Assembly: GCA_028714075.1 (NCBI GenBank)
Contig: JAQTMZ010000001.1
Span: 215,753-279,752, forward strand
Source: Gallionella sp.
GTDB lineage: Bacteria; Pseudomonadota; Gammaproteobacteria; Burkholderiales; Gallionellaceae
Direction of reading: 5' to 3'
DNA: 64,000 nt
In this document: one piece after another, positions 10,221 to 20,370 of the stretch
Layout: every line of letters begins with the position of its first letter
Numbering within the stretch: position 1 is the stretch's first letter
Translations under genes and position numbers: made by a program
The notes under the pieces: generated by a model
The model's input: the letters and a program-made list of their open reading frames with translations, nothing else
Told to the model about the DNA's origin: nothing
Database searches by the model: none

Positions 10221-11717
10221 ATGTTTGAATCTGCTGAACTCGGCCACAAGATAGACAAAGCTACTTACGACGCGGAGGTGCCCAAGTTGCGCGAGGCATT
10301 GCTGGAAGCGCAACTGGATCTGGCCAAGCTGGCCAAATTCCCGGTCATCATTCTGATCGGCGGCGTGGATGGCGCGGGGCGCGGCGAGACCGTCAACCTG
10401 CTCAACGAATGGATGGACCCGCGCTTCGTGCAAACCCACGGCATGGGCGAGCCGTCGGATGAGGAACTGGATCGCCCGATGATGTGGCGCTTCTGGCGCG
10501 CCCTGCCGCCGAAGGGCAGGGTCGGCGTGTTTCTCGGTTCATGGTACACATGGCCGATCCTCAACCGCGTGATGGGTATCACCAAGACGGCCGATCTCGA
10601 CCAGAGCCTGGAACGCGCCAAGCGCCTGGAGAAAATGCTGACCGACGAAGGCGCGCTGGTGCTCAAATTCTGGATGCATCTATCCAAAGACAAGCAGGAA
10701 AAACGCCTGAAAGATCTCGAGAAAGACCCGAAGACCCGCTGGCGCGTCACGGACCGCGACTGGAAGCATTTCAAGCTGTACGACAAATTCCGCGTCGTGC
10801 ACGAGAGCGTCATCCGCCACACCAGCACGGCGGAAGCGCCGTGGATCATCGTCGAGGGCTTCGATCCGCGCTACCGCAGCATGACCGTGGGCAAGGTGAT
10901 CCTCGATGCCATCACCAAGCGCCTCGAGGAGGCCAGCAAGAAAATAACCGAGGTGCATGCGCCGCCGCCGCTGCCTTCCATCGACCAGCTCGATGTGCTG
11001 AAGACGCTCGATCTCAGCCAGAAGATCGACAAGAAAAAATACCAGCTTGATCTGGAAAAATATCAGGGCAAACTCGCCTTGTTGACGCGCGATCCGAAGT
11101 TCAAGGACATCACCGTGATCGCGATGTTTGAAGGCAACGACGCGGCGGGCAAGGGCGGCGCCATTCGCCGCATCACCAGCGCGCTGGACGCGCGTTATTA
11201 CAATGTCGTGCCGATTGCGGCGCCTACCGAGGAGGAACGCGCACAGCCCTATCTGTGGCGCTTCTGGCGGCATATCCCGCGGCGCGGGCGCGTGACGATT
11301 TTCGACCGCTCCTGGTATGGCCGCGTGCTGGTCGAGCGCGTCGAGGGTTTCTGCTCCAAGGCAAACTGGATGCGCGCTTACAGCGAGATCAACGACTTCG
11401 AGGCGCAGCTGGTGCGCCACAATATCATCGTGGTCAAATTCTGGCTCACCATCAGCAAGGACGAGCAGCTCAAGCGTTTCAAGGAGCGCGAAAAGATCGG
11501 CTTCAAGCGCTTCAAGATCACCGAGGAGGACTGGCGCAACCGCAAGAAATGGGAGGAATACGAGCATGCCGTGTGCGACATGGTGGATCGCACCAGCACC
11601 GAGATTTCGCCGTGGACGCTGGTGGAAGCCAACGATAAAAACTTCGCGCGCATCAAGATTCTGAAAACGCTATGCCGCCAGATTGAAGCGGCGATGAAAA
11701 AAACTAGCACGAAGTAA
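10221..11717 (+). CDS. pap: Polyphosphate:AMP phosphotransferase (two-domain PPK2 family)
   Basis: Two PPK2 repeats: GGVDGAGRGETVNLLNEWMDPR (first, variant Walker A) and EGNDAAGKGGAIRRITSALDAR...RSWYGRVLVERVEGF. Confidence 0.92.
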   Translation: MFESAELGHKIDKATYDAEVPKLREALLEAQLDLAKLAKFPVIILIGGVDGAGRGETVNLLNEWMDPRFVQTHGMGEPSDEELDRPMMWRFWRALPPKGRVGVFLGSWYTWPILNRVMGITKTADLDQSLERAKRLEKMLTDEGALVLKFWMHLSKDKQEKRLKDLEKDPKTRWRVTDRDWKHFKLYDKFRVVHESVIRHTSTAEAPWIIVEGFDPRYRSMTVGKVILDAITKRLEEASKKITEVHAPPPLPSIDQLDVLKTLDLSQKIDKKKYQLDLEKYQGKLALLTRDPKFKDITVIAMFEGNDAAGKGGAIRRITSALDARYYNVVPIAAPTEEERAQPYLWRFWRHIPRRGRVTIFDRSWYGRVLVERVEGFCSKANWMRAYSEINDFEAQLVRHNIIVVKFWLTISKDEQLKRFKEREKIGFKRFKITEEDWRNRKKWEEYEHAVCDMVDRTSTEISPWTLVEANDKNFARIKILKTLCRQIEAAMKKTSTK

Positions 11718-11791
11718 CGCGACAGCAGGGGCGTATGGCAATACGCCCCTACTCGATGAAGGTGAAGAGTCGGCGTATTTAAAGGCTAAAC

Positions 11792-14005
11792 ATGATCCCC
11801 CTGCCAACACTGCCGAATAAATTCAAGGTTCCCGGAGATTTTTGGGGAGGCCTGGCATCCATGCTGGTTGCGTTGCCGGCGGCAGTGGCGTTCGGCGTCA
11901 CGGTCTATTCGGCGATCAGCCCGCAGTACGCGGTGTTCGGCGCGCTGGCCGGCATCCTCGGCGCAGCCGCGCTGGGGTTGATCGCACCCATTTTCGGCGG
12001 TACCGACCGGCTGATCAGCGCGCCTTGCGCGCCCGCTGCGGCGGTGCTTTCCGCTTTCGCCATCGAACTGGTGAGGCAGGGGGTAGCGCCGTCCAGCATC
12101 GTCCTGCTGCTGACCGTACTCGGTATTCTGACCGGGCTGATCCAGATGTTTATCGGCTTTCTCAAGTTCGGGCGGATGATCAAATACATCCCCTATACCG
12201 TGGTCAGCGGCTACTTGAGCGGTGTCGGGCTCATCATCATCGGCAGCCAGATGCAGAAGTTCGTTGGTGCTGCCCCCGGTACGCCGTGGTGGGAGGCCGC
12301 CTTTTTCCCGCAATTGTGGGATATGCGCAGCATCGCCGTCGGCACCGCAACCGTGATTGTCACGCTGCTGGTGCCGCGGTTAACCAAGGCTGTCCCCAGC
12401 ACCATTCTCGGCATCATCGCCGGAGTGCTGGTGTACTGGGGCCTCGCCAATGCCGATGCGTCGCTGCTGACCCTCACCGACAACAAGCTGGTGCTTGGCT
12501 CTCTCGGGGCATCGGTAGATGGTTATGCCGGCACGATTACCGGGCGCTGGCATGAAATCGGCGAGTTGAAACTTTCCCAGATTGCCGCGCTGTTCGGCAG
12601 CGCGCTTACCCTGGCGGCGTTGCTTTCGATCGATACGCTGAAGACCTGCGTCGTGATCGACCAGAAGACGCGGACGCGCCATGAACCCAATCGCGAACTG
12701 TTTGCACAGGGTCTGGCCAATATCACATCGTCCGCGATAGGCGGGATTCCCGGCGCCGGCACCATGGGCGCAACCATGGTGAACCTGTCCAGCGGCGCGC
12801 AAACCCGCGTTTCCGGCATCGTCGAGGGGGTGCTGGTGCTGGTGGCAGCGCTGTTACTGAATACCTTTATCGCGTGGATACCGATTGCCACGCTGGCGGG
12901 CATCCTGATCGTCATCGGCCTGCGCATGATCGACACGAAACCGCTGCGCTTCCTTGAGTCGCGCGCCACGGTGTTCGATTTTGCGGTCGTGGCCGTGGTC
13001 ATCGGTGTTGCCTTGACGGTAGGGCTGATCGCCGCTTCCGCTGCCGGTGTCGCGATGTCCATCCTGCTGTTCGTGCGCGAACAGGTCGGCGGCTCGGTGG
13101 TGCGGCACAAGACCTTCGTCAACCAGCGCTCGTCCACCTGGTATCGTCCCGAAGCCGAGATGCGCCTCATCGCGCAGAAGGGCGACAAGGCCGTCATTTT
13201 CGAACTGCAAGGCAGCCTGTTCTTCGGCACCACTTACGAGCTTTACTCCGTGCTTGAAGCGGAAATAAAAATGCGCGATTACATTATTCTCGACCTGCGC
13301 CGGGTGATGTCGGTGGACATCACCGCCGCAAATATGCTCAACCAGGTGCGCGACATGCTGCGCGAGCGCGGCGTGCCTCTGCTGTTGAGCAATGTGCGCG
13401 AACAACTGCCCAATGGGCGCAACCTGCTGGAATTTTTCAAACAGACCGGACTCATCGATTCCAGTGATGCGGTGCGCGTTTTTCAGACCATCGAAGCCGC
13501 GATTGAGTGGGTGGAGGATCGGCTGGTCGGCGACATCGAAAAGCCTACAGCCGAAGAGGTGCCGCTGCATTTGCAGGAAATGGATTTATTCCAGGGGCGC
13601 AAGGATGAGACCATTGCCGATCTGGAAGGGCGCATGCAACAACGGACGGTCAAAGCCGGTGAACCCATCTTCTCCATCGGCGATCAAGACCGGAATCTAT
13701 ACCTGATCCGGCGCGGCGCGGTGCGCATCATGGCGCCGATCAGCGGCAGCAGGCAGTTGCACCATATCGCCACTTTCGGGCGCGGGGATTTTTTCGGCGG
13801 CCTGGCTTTCCTCGATAACCGCGCCCGCAGCGATAACGCGATTGCGTACACCGATACCGATCTGTTCGTGCTTACGCTCGATCAATTCAACCAGCTTGCC
13901 GATGATCACAAGAAACTGGCCTTCCTGTTGATCACCTCGATTTCACGCACCCTCGCGCAACGCCTGCGGCACGCGGACGGCGAACGGACCTTGCTGCACG
14001 GCTAA
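11792..14005 (+). CDS. SulP/SLC26 family transporter with STAS domain and C-terminal cyclic-nucleotide-binding-like domain
   Basis: SulP TM core (SAPCAPAAAVLSAFA, GGIPGAGTMGATMVNLSSGAQTRVSGIVEG), STAS (IILDLRRVMSVDITAANML), cNMP-like (AGEPIFSIGDQDRNLYLIRRGAVRI...FGRGDFFGGLAFLDNRARSDNAIA). Confidence 0.9.
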   Translation: MIPLPTLPNKFKVPGDFWGGLASMLVALPAAVAFGVTVYSAISPQYAVFGALAGILGAAALGLIAPIFGGTDRLISAPCAPAAAVLSAFAIELVRQGVAPSSIVLLLTVLGILTGLIQMFIGFLKFGRMIKYIPYTVVSGYLSGVGLIIIGSQMQKFVGAAPGTPWWEAAFFPQLWDMRSIAVGTATVIVTLLVPRLTKAVPSTILGIIAGVLVYWGLANADASLLTLTDNKLVLGSLGASVDGYAGTITGRWHEIGELKLSQIAALFGSALTLAALLSIDTLKTCVVIDQKTRTRHEPNRELFAQGLANITSSAIGGIPGAGTMGATMVNLSSGAQTRVSGIVEGVLVLVAALLLNTFIAWIPIATLAGILIVIGLRMIDTKPLRFLESRATVFDFAVVAVVIGVALTVGLIAASAAGVAMSILLFVREQVGGSVVRHKTFVNQRSSTWYRPEAEMRLIAQKGDKAVIFELQGSLFFGTTYELYSVLEAEIKMRDYIILDLRRVMSVDITAANMLNQVRDMLRERGVPLLLSNVREQLPNGRNLLEFFKQTGLIDSSDAVRVFQTIEAAIEWVEDRLVGDIEKPTAEEVPLHLQEMDLFQGRKDETIADLEGRMQQRTVKAGEPIFSIGDQDRNLYLIRRGAVRIMAPISGSRQLHHIATFGRGDFFGGLAFLDNRARSDNAIAYTDTDLFVLTLDQFNQLADDHKKLAFLLITSISRTLAQRLRHADGERTLLHG

Positions 14006-14105
14006 TAATCAATAGTGAAAAATTGCAGGGGGCGCAATTTAACCAGCTAACGATCGACACTTATTTTTTCGCATCAACGTTTACCTTCGCATATCAGGAG
14101 AAAAA

Positions 14106-16856
14106 ATGCCTTCATTCAGTCATCTCGGTATAAAAATAAAATTGGCATTGCTCGTTCTGGTGCCACTGCTGGGGCTGCTGTATTTTTCGATCAGCAGTAC
14201 CGCCGAAAAATTCGCTAGCTCCCGAGAAATGGGCAGGCTGGAAGCGCTGGTAAGTTTGTCAGTCAAAATTGGTGCGCTGGCCCATGAGCTGCAAAAAGAA
14301 CGGGGTATGACGGCCGGTTTTCTGGGTAGCAATGGCATTAAATTTGCCAACGAACTCCCGGCACAGCGCAATGAGGCGGACAAAAAGATCAATGAGTTAA
14401 AGCAGGCATGGGCTAATTTTGATGCAACCCGATTTGATCTCTCCCTGAAAAATCAGATGGACGAAGTTTTGCGGGATGCCGGTGAACTTGGCGCCAAGCG
14501 CAATGCGGTCTCGGCGCAAAGCATCCTTGCCCCCGAAGCCGTCGGCTACTACACCAAAATGATTGGGAGGTTTCTCAACGTCCCCAACCAAACGTCGACG
14601 CTCAGCAGCAACAGCCAAATAGCGCGGCTGGCATCCGCTTATGCGGCCCTGTTGCAGTCCAAGGAACAAGCCGGGCAGGAGCGCGCCATACTCACCGGAG
14701 CATTGGTGGCTGACAAATTCGCACCGGGTGTTTTTGCGCGATTCCTTTCAATTTCTGCTGCCCAGGAGATTTATATAAAAGTTTTTGATACTTACGCGCT
14801 CGGTGAACAAAAAGAATTTTATAAAGGCAAAATCAGCGGAGCGGCAGTGGATGAGGTGGCATCGATCAAGAAATCCGCAGTGGAGAAAGCGCATGAGAAA
14901 AACCTGGGCATCGACAGCGGGCACTGGTTCAAGATGGCATCGGAGAAAATAAACCTGCTAAAGGAGGTTGAGGATAAATTATCCGGCGACCTGCTGAAAA
15001 CAACGGGGCAGCTTAAAAGTCAGGCGCAAGCCATGATGCTTTTCTACATCATGATTTCAGCGGCGACGCTGCTGATAACGCTGGTGTTTGCCATATACAT
15101 GATCCGTGTATTGCTGCGCCAGCTCGGGGGCGAGCCGGATCATGCCGCACAAATTGCGCTCAGTATCGCGTCGGGCAAGCTGGATAATGTGATCGAAGTT
15201 AAACAGAAGGACGCGACGAGCCTGATGGCGGCCTTGAAGAATATGCAGCAACAGCTGCTCGACCGCATCACGGCGGAGCGTAAAGTTGCCGACGAAAACC
15301 TGCGTATCAAGATCGGCCTGGACAACGTCTCCACCAGCGTGATGATCTCCGACACGGAGCGCAACATCATTTACATGAACAAGGCGGTGCACGAGCTGAT
15401 GCAGACCGCCGAAAGCGACCTGCGCAAGGAACTGCCCAACTTCAATGCCGCCACGTTGCTGGGCAGCAGCATCGACCAGTTCCACAAGAACCCGGAACAC
15501 CAGAAATCCATGCTGGCGAGCTTGAGCAGCACCCACCGCAAGCAAATCGAAGTGGGCGGGCGCACCTTCGCGCTGGCCGCCAACCCGGTCATCAACGAGC
15601 GCGGCACGCGCCTCGGCACGGCGCTGGAATGGCAAGACCGCACCACCGAAGTGGCGGTGGAAAAGGAAGTGGCGGGCATCGTGGAAGCCGCCGTCAACGG
15701 CGACTTCACCGAGCGTATCGGTCTGCAAGGCAAGGAAGGCTTCTTCAAGCAACTGGCCGAAGGCATCAACAAGCTGATGGAAACCTCGGACCGCGGCTTG
15801 CAGGAAGTGGTGCGCATGCTGGGCTCGCTGGCACGCGGCGACCTGACCGACCATATCACCAACGAATACGCCGGCACCTTCGGGCAATTGAAGGACGATG
15901 CCAACGCGACCTCCGCGCAGCTCAAGGAAATCATCGGCCAGATCAAGGACGCCACCGACACCATCAACACCGCCGCCAAGGAAATCGCCGCGGGCAACAA
16001 CGACCTGTCGCAGCGCACCGAAGAACAGGCATCCAGCCTGGAGGAAACCGCCTCCAGCATGGAAGAACTGACCTCCACGGTGAAGCAGAACGCCGAGAAC
16101 GCCAAACAGGCCAACCAACTCGCGATCGGCGCATCGGACATCGCCTCCAAGGGCGGCTCGGTAGTCGGCCAGGTGGTGACCACGATGGACTCGATCAACG
16201 AATCGTCGCGCAAGATCGTGGACATCATTTCCGTGATCGACGGCATCGCGTTCCAGACCAACATCCTCGCGCTGAACGCGGCGGTGGAAGCCGCCCGTGC
16301 CGGCGAACAGGGCCGCGGCTTCGCGGTGGTGGCCGGCGAGGTGCGCAACCTCGCTCAAAGAAGTGCGGCAGCGGCCAAAGAGATCAAGACGCTGATCGGC
16401 GACTCGGTCGAGAAGGTCGAAGGCGGCAGCAAGCTGGTCGCGCAGGCCGGGCAGACCATGGAAGAGATCGTCACCGCGATCAAGCGCGTGACCGACATCA
16501 TGTCCGAGATCACCGCCGCATCGCAGGAACAGAGTCAGGGCATCGAGCAGGTCAACACCGCCATCACCCAGATGGACGAGGTGACCCAGCAAAACGCCGC
16601 GCTGGTCGAAGAGGCCGCCGCTGCCGCGGAATCGCTGGAAGAGCAGGCGCAGAACCTGGCGGTCTCGGTGGGCACCTTCAAGACGGACGACAAGGCGGGC
16701 AGCACCGCGGTCGCGCGCCGCGAGACGGCTCCCGTTGCACGCGCTCCCGCACGCAAGGGTACGGCGGTCGCCAAGGCTGCGCCGGGCAAGGCTGCGGCGG
16801 TCAAGCCCAAAGCCAAGCCGGGCGGCGATGACGATGGGGAGTGGGAAGAGTTTTAA
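14106..16856 (+). CDS. Methyl-accepting chemotaxis protein with NIT-like sensor and PAS-like regions and C-terminal xWxxF tether
   Basis: N-terminal TM + NIT-like [18 protein letters not shown]; signalling hairpin [52 protein letters not shown]-terminus EWEEF. Confidence 0.95.
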   Translation: MPSFSHLGIKIKLALLVLVPLLGLLYFSISSTAEKFASSREMGRLEALVSLSVKIGALAHELQKERGMTAGFLGSNGIKFANELPAQRNEADKKINELKQAWANFDATRFDLSLKNQMDEVLRDAGELGAKRNAVSAQSILAPEAVGYYTKMIGRFLNVPNQTSTLSSNSQIARLASAYAALLQSKEQAGQERAILTGALVADKFAPGVFARFLSISAAQEIYIKVFDTYALGEQKEFYKGKISGAAVDEVASIKKSAVEKAHEKNLGIDSGHWFKMASEKINLLKEVEDKLSGDLLKTTGQLKSQAQAMMLFYIMISAATLLITLVFAIYMIRVLLRQLGGEPDHAAQIALSIASGKLDNVIEVKQKDATSLMAALKNMQQQLLDRITAERKVADENLRIKIGLDNVSTSVMISDTERNIIYMNKAVHELMQTAESDLRKELPNFNAATLLGSSIDQFHKNPEHQKSMLASLSSTHRKQIEVGGRTFALAANPVINERGTRLGTALEWQDRTTEVAVEKEVAGIVEAAVNGDFTERIGLQGKEGFFKQLAEGINKLMETSDRGLQEVVRMLGSLARGDLTDHITNEYAGTFGQLKDDANATSAQLKEIIGQIKDATDTINTAAKEIAAGNNDLSQRTEEQASSLEETASSMEELTSTVKQNAENAKQANQLAIGASDIASKGGSVVGQVVTTMDSINESSRKIVDIISVIDGIAFQTNILALNAAVEAARAGEQGRGFAVVAGEVRNLAQRSAAAAKEIKTLIGDSVEKVEGGSKLVAQAGQTMEEIVTAIKRVTDIMSEITAASQEQSQGIEQVNTAITQMDEVTQQNAALVEEAAAAAESLEEQAQNLAVSVGTFKTDDKAGSTAVARRETAPVARAPARKGTAVAKAAPGKAAAVKPKAKPGGDDDGEWEEF

Positions 16857-16876
16857 TTAAGCTTCGGGATGCCGGG

Positions 16877-17194
16877 CTAATGTACCTGCCGCACCGGTTG
16901 CACCAGCACCCACGGGCTGACCACCACCGCCCAGACCGGCACGTCGTCCGCCAGCCATTCTCCGGCCTGCTCGTCCGATACCTTGCCGAGCTTGCCTGCC
17001 GTTGTCCATTGCTGGATTTGCGTCACGTTGTCTTCCGACATCTGGAAGGCCACCTCGACCAGATCCAGATCGGGCGCAACCGCCAGCGCTGTGCCTTTGG
17101 CGAAAAAACGCTGCAACTCTTTCCACGCGATTTTCGAGGTTTCCAGATTTATCTTGGCGCGGAATAACTCTCTGGGGGTTTCCGGGGCAGTCAT
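16877..17194 (-). CDS. DUF2288 family protein
   Basis: LFRAKINLETSKIAWKELQRFFAKGTALAVAPDLDLVEVAFQM...WLADDVPVWAVVVSPWVLVQPVR. Confidence 0.8.
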   Translation of the reverse strand: MTAPETPRELFRAKINLETSKIAWKELQRFFAKGTALAVAPDLDLVEVAFQMSEDNVTQIQQWTTAGKLGKVSDEQAGEWLADDVPVWAVVVSPWVLVQPVRQVH

Positions 17195-17195
17195 G

Positions 17196-18230
17196 TCAGC
17201 GGCCTATCTTCCAGGTTACATTCTCTCCCGCACGCAACGGCACCAGACGATGTTCGCCGAACGCGAGGTTGTCCGGCACGCGCCAGCTTTCCTTGCGCAG
17301 CGTGATCTGGCCGGTGTTGCGCGGCAGGCGGTAAAAGTCTGCGCCGTGAAAGCTGGCGAAGCCTTCCAGTTTGTCCAGCGCGCCGAGCTGCTCGAACGCT
17401 TCGGCGTACAGCTCGATGGCGGCGTGTGCGGTGTAAATTCCGGCGCAGCCGCACGCGGTTTCCTTGGTGTGCTGCGCGTGCGGCGCGCTGTCGGTGCCGA
17501 GGAAGAATTTCGGGTTGCCGCTGCCAACCGCCTGGCCCAACGCCTCGCGATGCGTCTCGCGTTTCAGCACCGGCAGGCAATAGTAGTGCGGGCGCAACCC
17601 GCCGTTGAACAGCGCGTTGCGGTTGTACAGCAGATGGTGCGCGGTGATGGTCGCGGCGATGTTGTCCGGCGCATCCGTCACGAACTGCACCGCATCGCGC
17701 GTGGTGATGTGCTCGAACACCACGCGCAGTTGCGGCAAGTCGCGCAGCAGCGGCAGCATCACGCGCTCGATGAACACCGCCTCGCGGTCGAACATGTCCA
17801 CCGCCGGGTCGGTGACTTCGCCATGCACCAGCAGCGGCATCCCGCAGCGCTGCATTTCTTGCAGCGCGGGATAGGCCTTGCGGATGTCGGTCACACCCGC
17901 GTCGGAATTGGTGGTCGCACCCGCTGGGTACAGCTTTACCGCATGAATTATTCCGCTGGCTTTGGCGTTGCGAATTTGTTCCGCACTGGTGTTGTCGGTG
18001 AGATACAGCGTCATCAGTGGCTCGAATTGCGCGCCGGTCGGCAGCGCCGCGAGGATGCGCGTGCGGTAGGCCTGCGCCTGTTCGACCGTCGTGACCGGCG
18101 GTCGGAGATTGGGCATCACGATGGCGCGGGCGAATTGCCGCGCGGTATCCGGCAGCACCGCCTGCATCAAGGCATCGTCGCGCAGATGCAGATGCCAATC
18201 GTCGGGGCGGGTGATAGCAAGCTGTTGCAT
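17196..18230 (-). CDS. pyrC: Dihydroorotase
   Basis: [27 protein letters not shown]...[24 protein letters not shown]. Confidence 0.96.
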   Translation of the reverse strand: MQQLAITRPDDWHLHLRDDALMQAVLPDTARQFARAIVMPNLRPPVTTVEQAQAYRTRILAALPTGAQFEPLMTLYLTDNTSAEQIRNAKASGIIHAVKLYPAGATTNSDAGVTDIRKAYPALQEMQRCGMPLLVHGEVTDPAVDMFDREAVFIERVMLPLLRDLPQLRVVFEHITTRDAVQFVTDAPDNIAATITAHHLLYNRNALFNGGLRPHYYCLPVLKRETHREALGQAVGSGNPKFFLGTDSAPHAQHTKETACGCAGIYTAHAAIELYAEAFEQLGALDKLEGFASFHGADFYRLPRNTGQITLRKESWRVPDNLAFGEHRLVPLRAGENVTWKIGR

Positions 18231-18361
18231 GGTGAGGTTCCGGCTGAATAGATGGGTGAGATTGTAATTCAAAGGCAACTGCGCTGCGATTTCTCGTTGG
18301 CTGACAGCATGACTGGCTTGTCAGATGTTGTTTACCCTAAATAATCCATCAGAGAAAACTA

Positions 18362-18489
18362 CGTCATACCGGCGCAGGCCGGTATCCAGATGATTAACAG
18401 ATTCCCACGTCAGTGGGACAACATTATGGCTTTGTCCGCTTCGCGGAATATTTTTTATTGCTGGATTCCGGCCTGCGCCGGAATGACGA
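18362..18489. repeat. Four-hairpin dispersed repeat, copy A
   Basis: gtcatACCGGCGCAGGCCGGTatccag ... tcccacgtcagtggga ... tccgcttcgcgga ... ctggaTTCCGGCCTGCGCCGGAAtgac; near-identical copy at 24024-24146. Confidence 0.9.
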
Positions 18490-18550
18490 GCTTCCCTTAT
18501 CTGTGGCTTGAATTAAGGTTTTTCCGTTGCACGGTGTTAAACTCCGCCCC

Positions 18551-18899
18551 GAAGCTGGCTAGACAGTCGCCGCGCACGCAAGTGCGGGGAGGAAAGTCCG
18601 GGCTCCACAGAGCGGGATGCCGGTTAACGACCGGACGCCGTGAGGCGATGGAAAGTGCCACAGAAAATACACCGCCGATGGCCGCGCAAGCGGATCAGGT
18701 AAGGTTGAAATGGCGAGGTAAGAGCTCACCGCGCTGGTGGCAACATCAGCGGCAGGGTAAACCCCATCCGGAGCAAGACCAAATAGGCTGACCATGACGT
18801 GGCTCGCGTCGTCAGCGGGTAGGTTGCTTGAGCGTCAGGTAACGAAACGCCTAGAGGAATGACTGTCCACGACAGAACCCGGCTTACCGGCCAGCTTCA
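18551..18899 (+). ncRNA. rnpB: RNase P RNA (bacterial class A)
   Basis: gaagctggctagacagtcgc...gaggaaagtccgggctccacagagcgggatgccggttaac...gccacagaaaa...taaaccccatccggagcaagaccaaatag...gaggaatgactgtccacgacagaacccggcttaccggccagcttc. Confidence 0.97.
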
Positions 18900-19263
18900 C
18901 CTCATTTAACGTAAAACTCGCGCAGCGATTCGTTTGCACCCTCGCCCGCATCGCTCTTGACTCCACACCGCGACTCAAATAAAGTTAGCCCAACTTGCAC
19001 ATCCGCCGCAACGCACACTGTACCGCATGCACGGTACGGGGCTACCGGCGGATTCCCCAGAACAGGAGCTGGCGCAAGCTCATCCCGAACGGGATGGGAT
19101 GAGGCGTGAAACAAACGCTAGCCGCACACTTGTTCAAAGGGGATTCACCATGACGTCAAACCCTTCCGCTGTTTCTTTGTGCCGCCTCGGCAGGACTGCT
19201 CCTGAGTTGTTGCGACTTGGCGCGTACGAATACAACACCTTGAAGGTGCCTTTCACGGCGCGT

Positions 19264-19287
19264 TTTAGGGTGCCTACTTTACGTTAG
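19264..19287 (+). other. Cassette-boundary-like sequence TTTAGGGTGCCTACTTTACGTTAG (copy 1)
   Basis: 23/24 identity to the reverse complement of 31776-31799; ends in an integron-like GTTAG core. Confidence 0.6.
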
Positions 19288-19298
19288 AGGTTATCAAA

Positions 19299-19637
19299 AT
19301 GTCGCTCATAAAAATCTCTCCAGGTGCAAAAATTACAAACTCCACAATTTCAAACAATAGACAAATTGGCGGCGAGACAATGATCGACAACCAAGGAGAT
19401 ATTGAAGATTCAAATATCTCGCGCAATCTACACGTACAACACTTATTTGAATTGCCTCCTGATGAGCGTTTCGGTGCGTTGAAGTCTGCCGCAAGATGGT
19501 TAAAAGATAACGTACTTGCTGCCGTGCTTATTTTCATTCTGACAACCATCCTAGGTATTTATATAACGCGGTTACTGTCGCCGCCCCAAGACCAAACCCG
19601 CCCAGCCATATCAGAGCCAAAGGCAATGCCTGTATGA
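19299..19637 (+). CDS. Integron-cassette-like hypothetical protein with one TM segment
   Basis: 112 aa; starts 15 nt after GTTAG boundary; attC-like site follows its stop; C-terminal hydrophobic helix VLAAVLIFILTTILGIYIT. Confidence 0.6.
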   Translation: MSLIKISPGAKITNSTISNNRQIGGETMIDNQGDIEDSNISRNLHVQHLFELPPDERFGALKSAARWLKDNVLAAVLIFILTTILGIYITRLLSPPQDQTRPAISEPKAMPV

Positions 19638-19644
19638 GCCAGAC

Positions 19645-19716
19645 CTCTAACCCGGCGTTCAACGCGGACGCTCCGCCGAAAAGCGCGGCTCCGCGCCGGT
19701 TAACTCTACGTTGGGC
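19645..19716 (+). other. attC-like site (59-base element)
   Basis: CTCTAACccggcGTTCAACGCGGACGC ... GCGCCGGTTAACtctacGTTGGGC: paired R''/R' and L''/L' boxes with an unpaired extra base in L'' (GTTCAAC vs GTTAAC), perfect GTTRRRY end. Confidence 0.82.
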
Positions 19717-19740
19717 GTCACCACTGCCGATTAGCACATC

Positions 19741-20289
19741 ATGAATCAACTTTGCTTTCTGACTAACCTAACAAGCTCCGATATTGCGGCTTGGTCGCAG
19801 GCAATCGTTAGCTCCATCGCTATTATTGCTGGTGCTCTGGTTGTCTTCTGGCAAACGCGCCGCGCGCGTTTAGAGCAAAGTGAGCGTGAAGCACGTATGC
19901 TTGATGGTATTGCTCATCTTCTCACTCACCTTAAGGAGTGTGCGCAAGAAGCTCGTGCTGAAAGAAAAAAACTGGAGCGTTGGCCACCGGGGTATCCCGC
20001 GGAACCAAGCACCCGATTTCTGGAGCTTTCTGAGGCGATCCACCGGTTCCCTCTTGAAGCAGTACAAGGCGAAGTTCCACTTGAGGCGCTTCTGAATGCC
20101 CGCCGCGTAGCCAAGGAAATGCAACCACTCGTTGGCCCAGAGCCAGAGCTTGATGTAAATCCAAACTTTGAAAATACCTTTCACATGTACGTCACCATAC
20201 TCGACCAGCAGATACTTCATCTTCGGGGCGAAGCAAGGCGGCTCATGAAAGGCGAACGAGCACTCCATGCTGCAGCCACACAGGAATAG
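19741..20289 (+). CDS. Integron-cassette-like hypothetical protein, N-terminal TM segment plus coiled-coil
   Basis: 182 aa, starts 30 nt after the attC cut point; WSQAIVSSIAIIAGALVVFWQTRRARLEQSEREARML. Confidence 0.65.
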   Translation: MNQLCFLTNLTSSDIAAWSQAIVSSIAIIAGALVVFWQTRRARLEQSEREARMLDGIAHLLTHLKECAQEARAERKKLERWPPGYPAEPSTRFLELSEAIHRFPLEAVQGEVPLEALLNARRVAKEMQPLVGPEPELDVNPNFENTFHMYVTILDQQILHLRGEARRLMKGERALHAAATQE

Positions 20290-20307
20290 GTTGCAACTCA
20301 AAGCCAC

Positions 20308-20368
20308 GCCCAACCCGGCAATCAAGCGTGACATGATAAAGCGCACCCTTTAATTAAAAATATTAGCC
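20308..20368 (+). other. Truncated/degenerate attC-like site
   Basis: GCCCAACccggcAATCAAGCG 5' half (perfect RYYYAAC); 3' half only a weak match (ctttaatt...ATTAGCC). Confidence 0.45.
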
Positions 20369-20370
20369 AA

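Noticed and set aside
18390-18795. ORFs 18390-18791 (+) and 18559-18795 (-)
   Set aside because: They overlap the four-hairpin repeat and the RNase P RNA gene; not protein coding.
18985-19260. AGTTAGCCCAAC (18987) as the start of another attC
   Set aside because: RYYYAAC-like box is present but no convincing paired GTTRRRY/L' half within normal attC length.
19027-19287. 86-aa ORF running into the GTTAG boundary
   Set aside because: No domain, overlaps the boundary repeat; coding status not supported.
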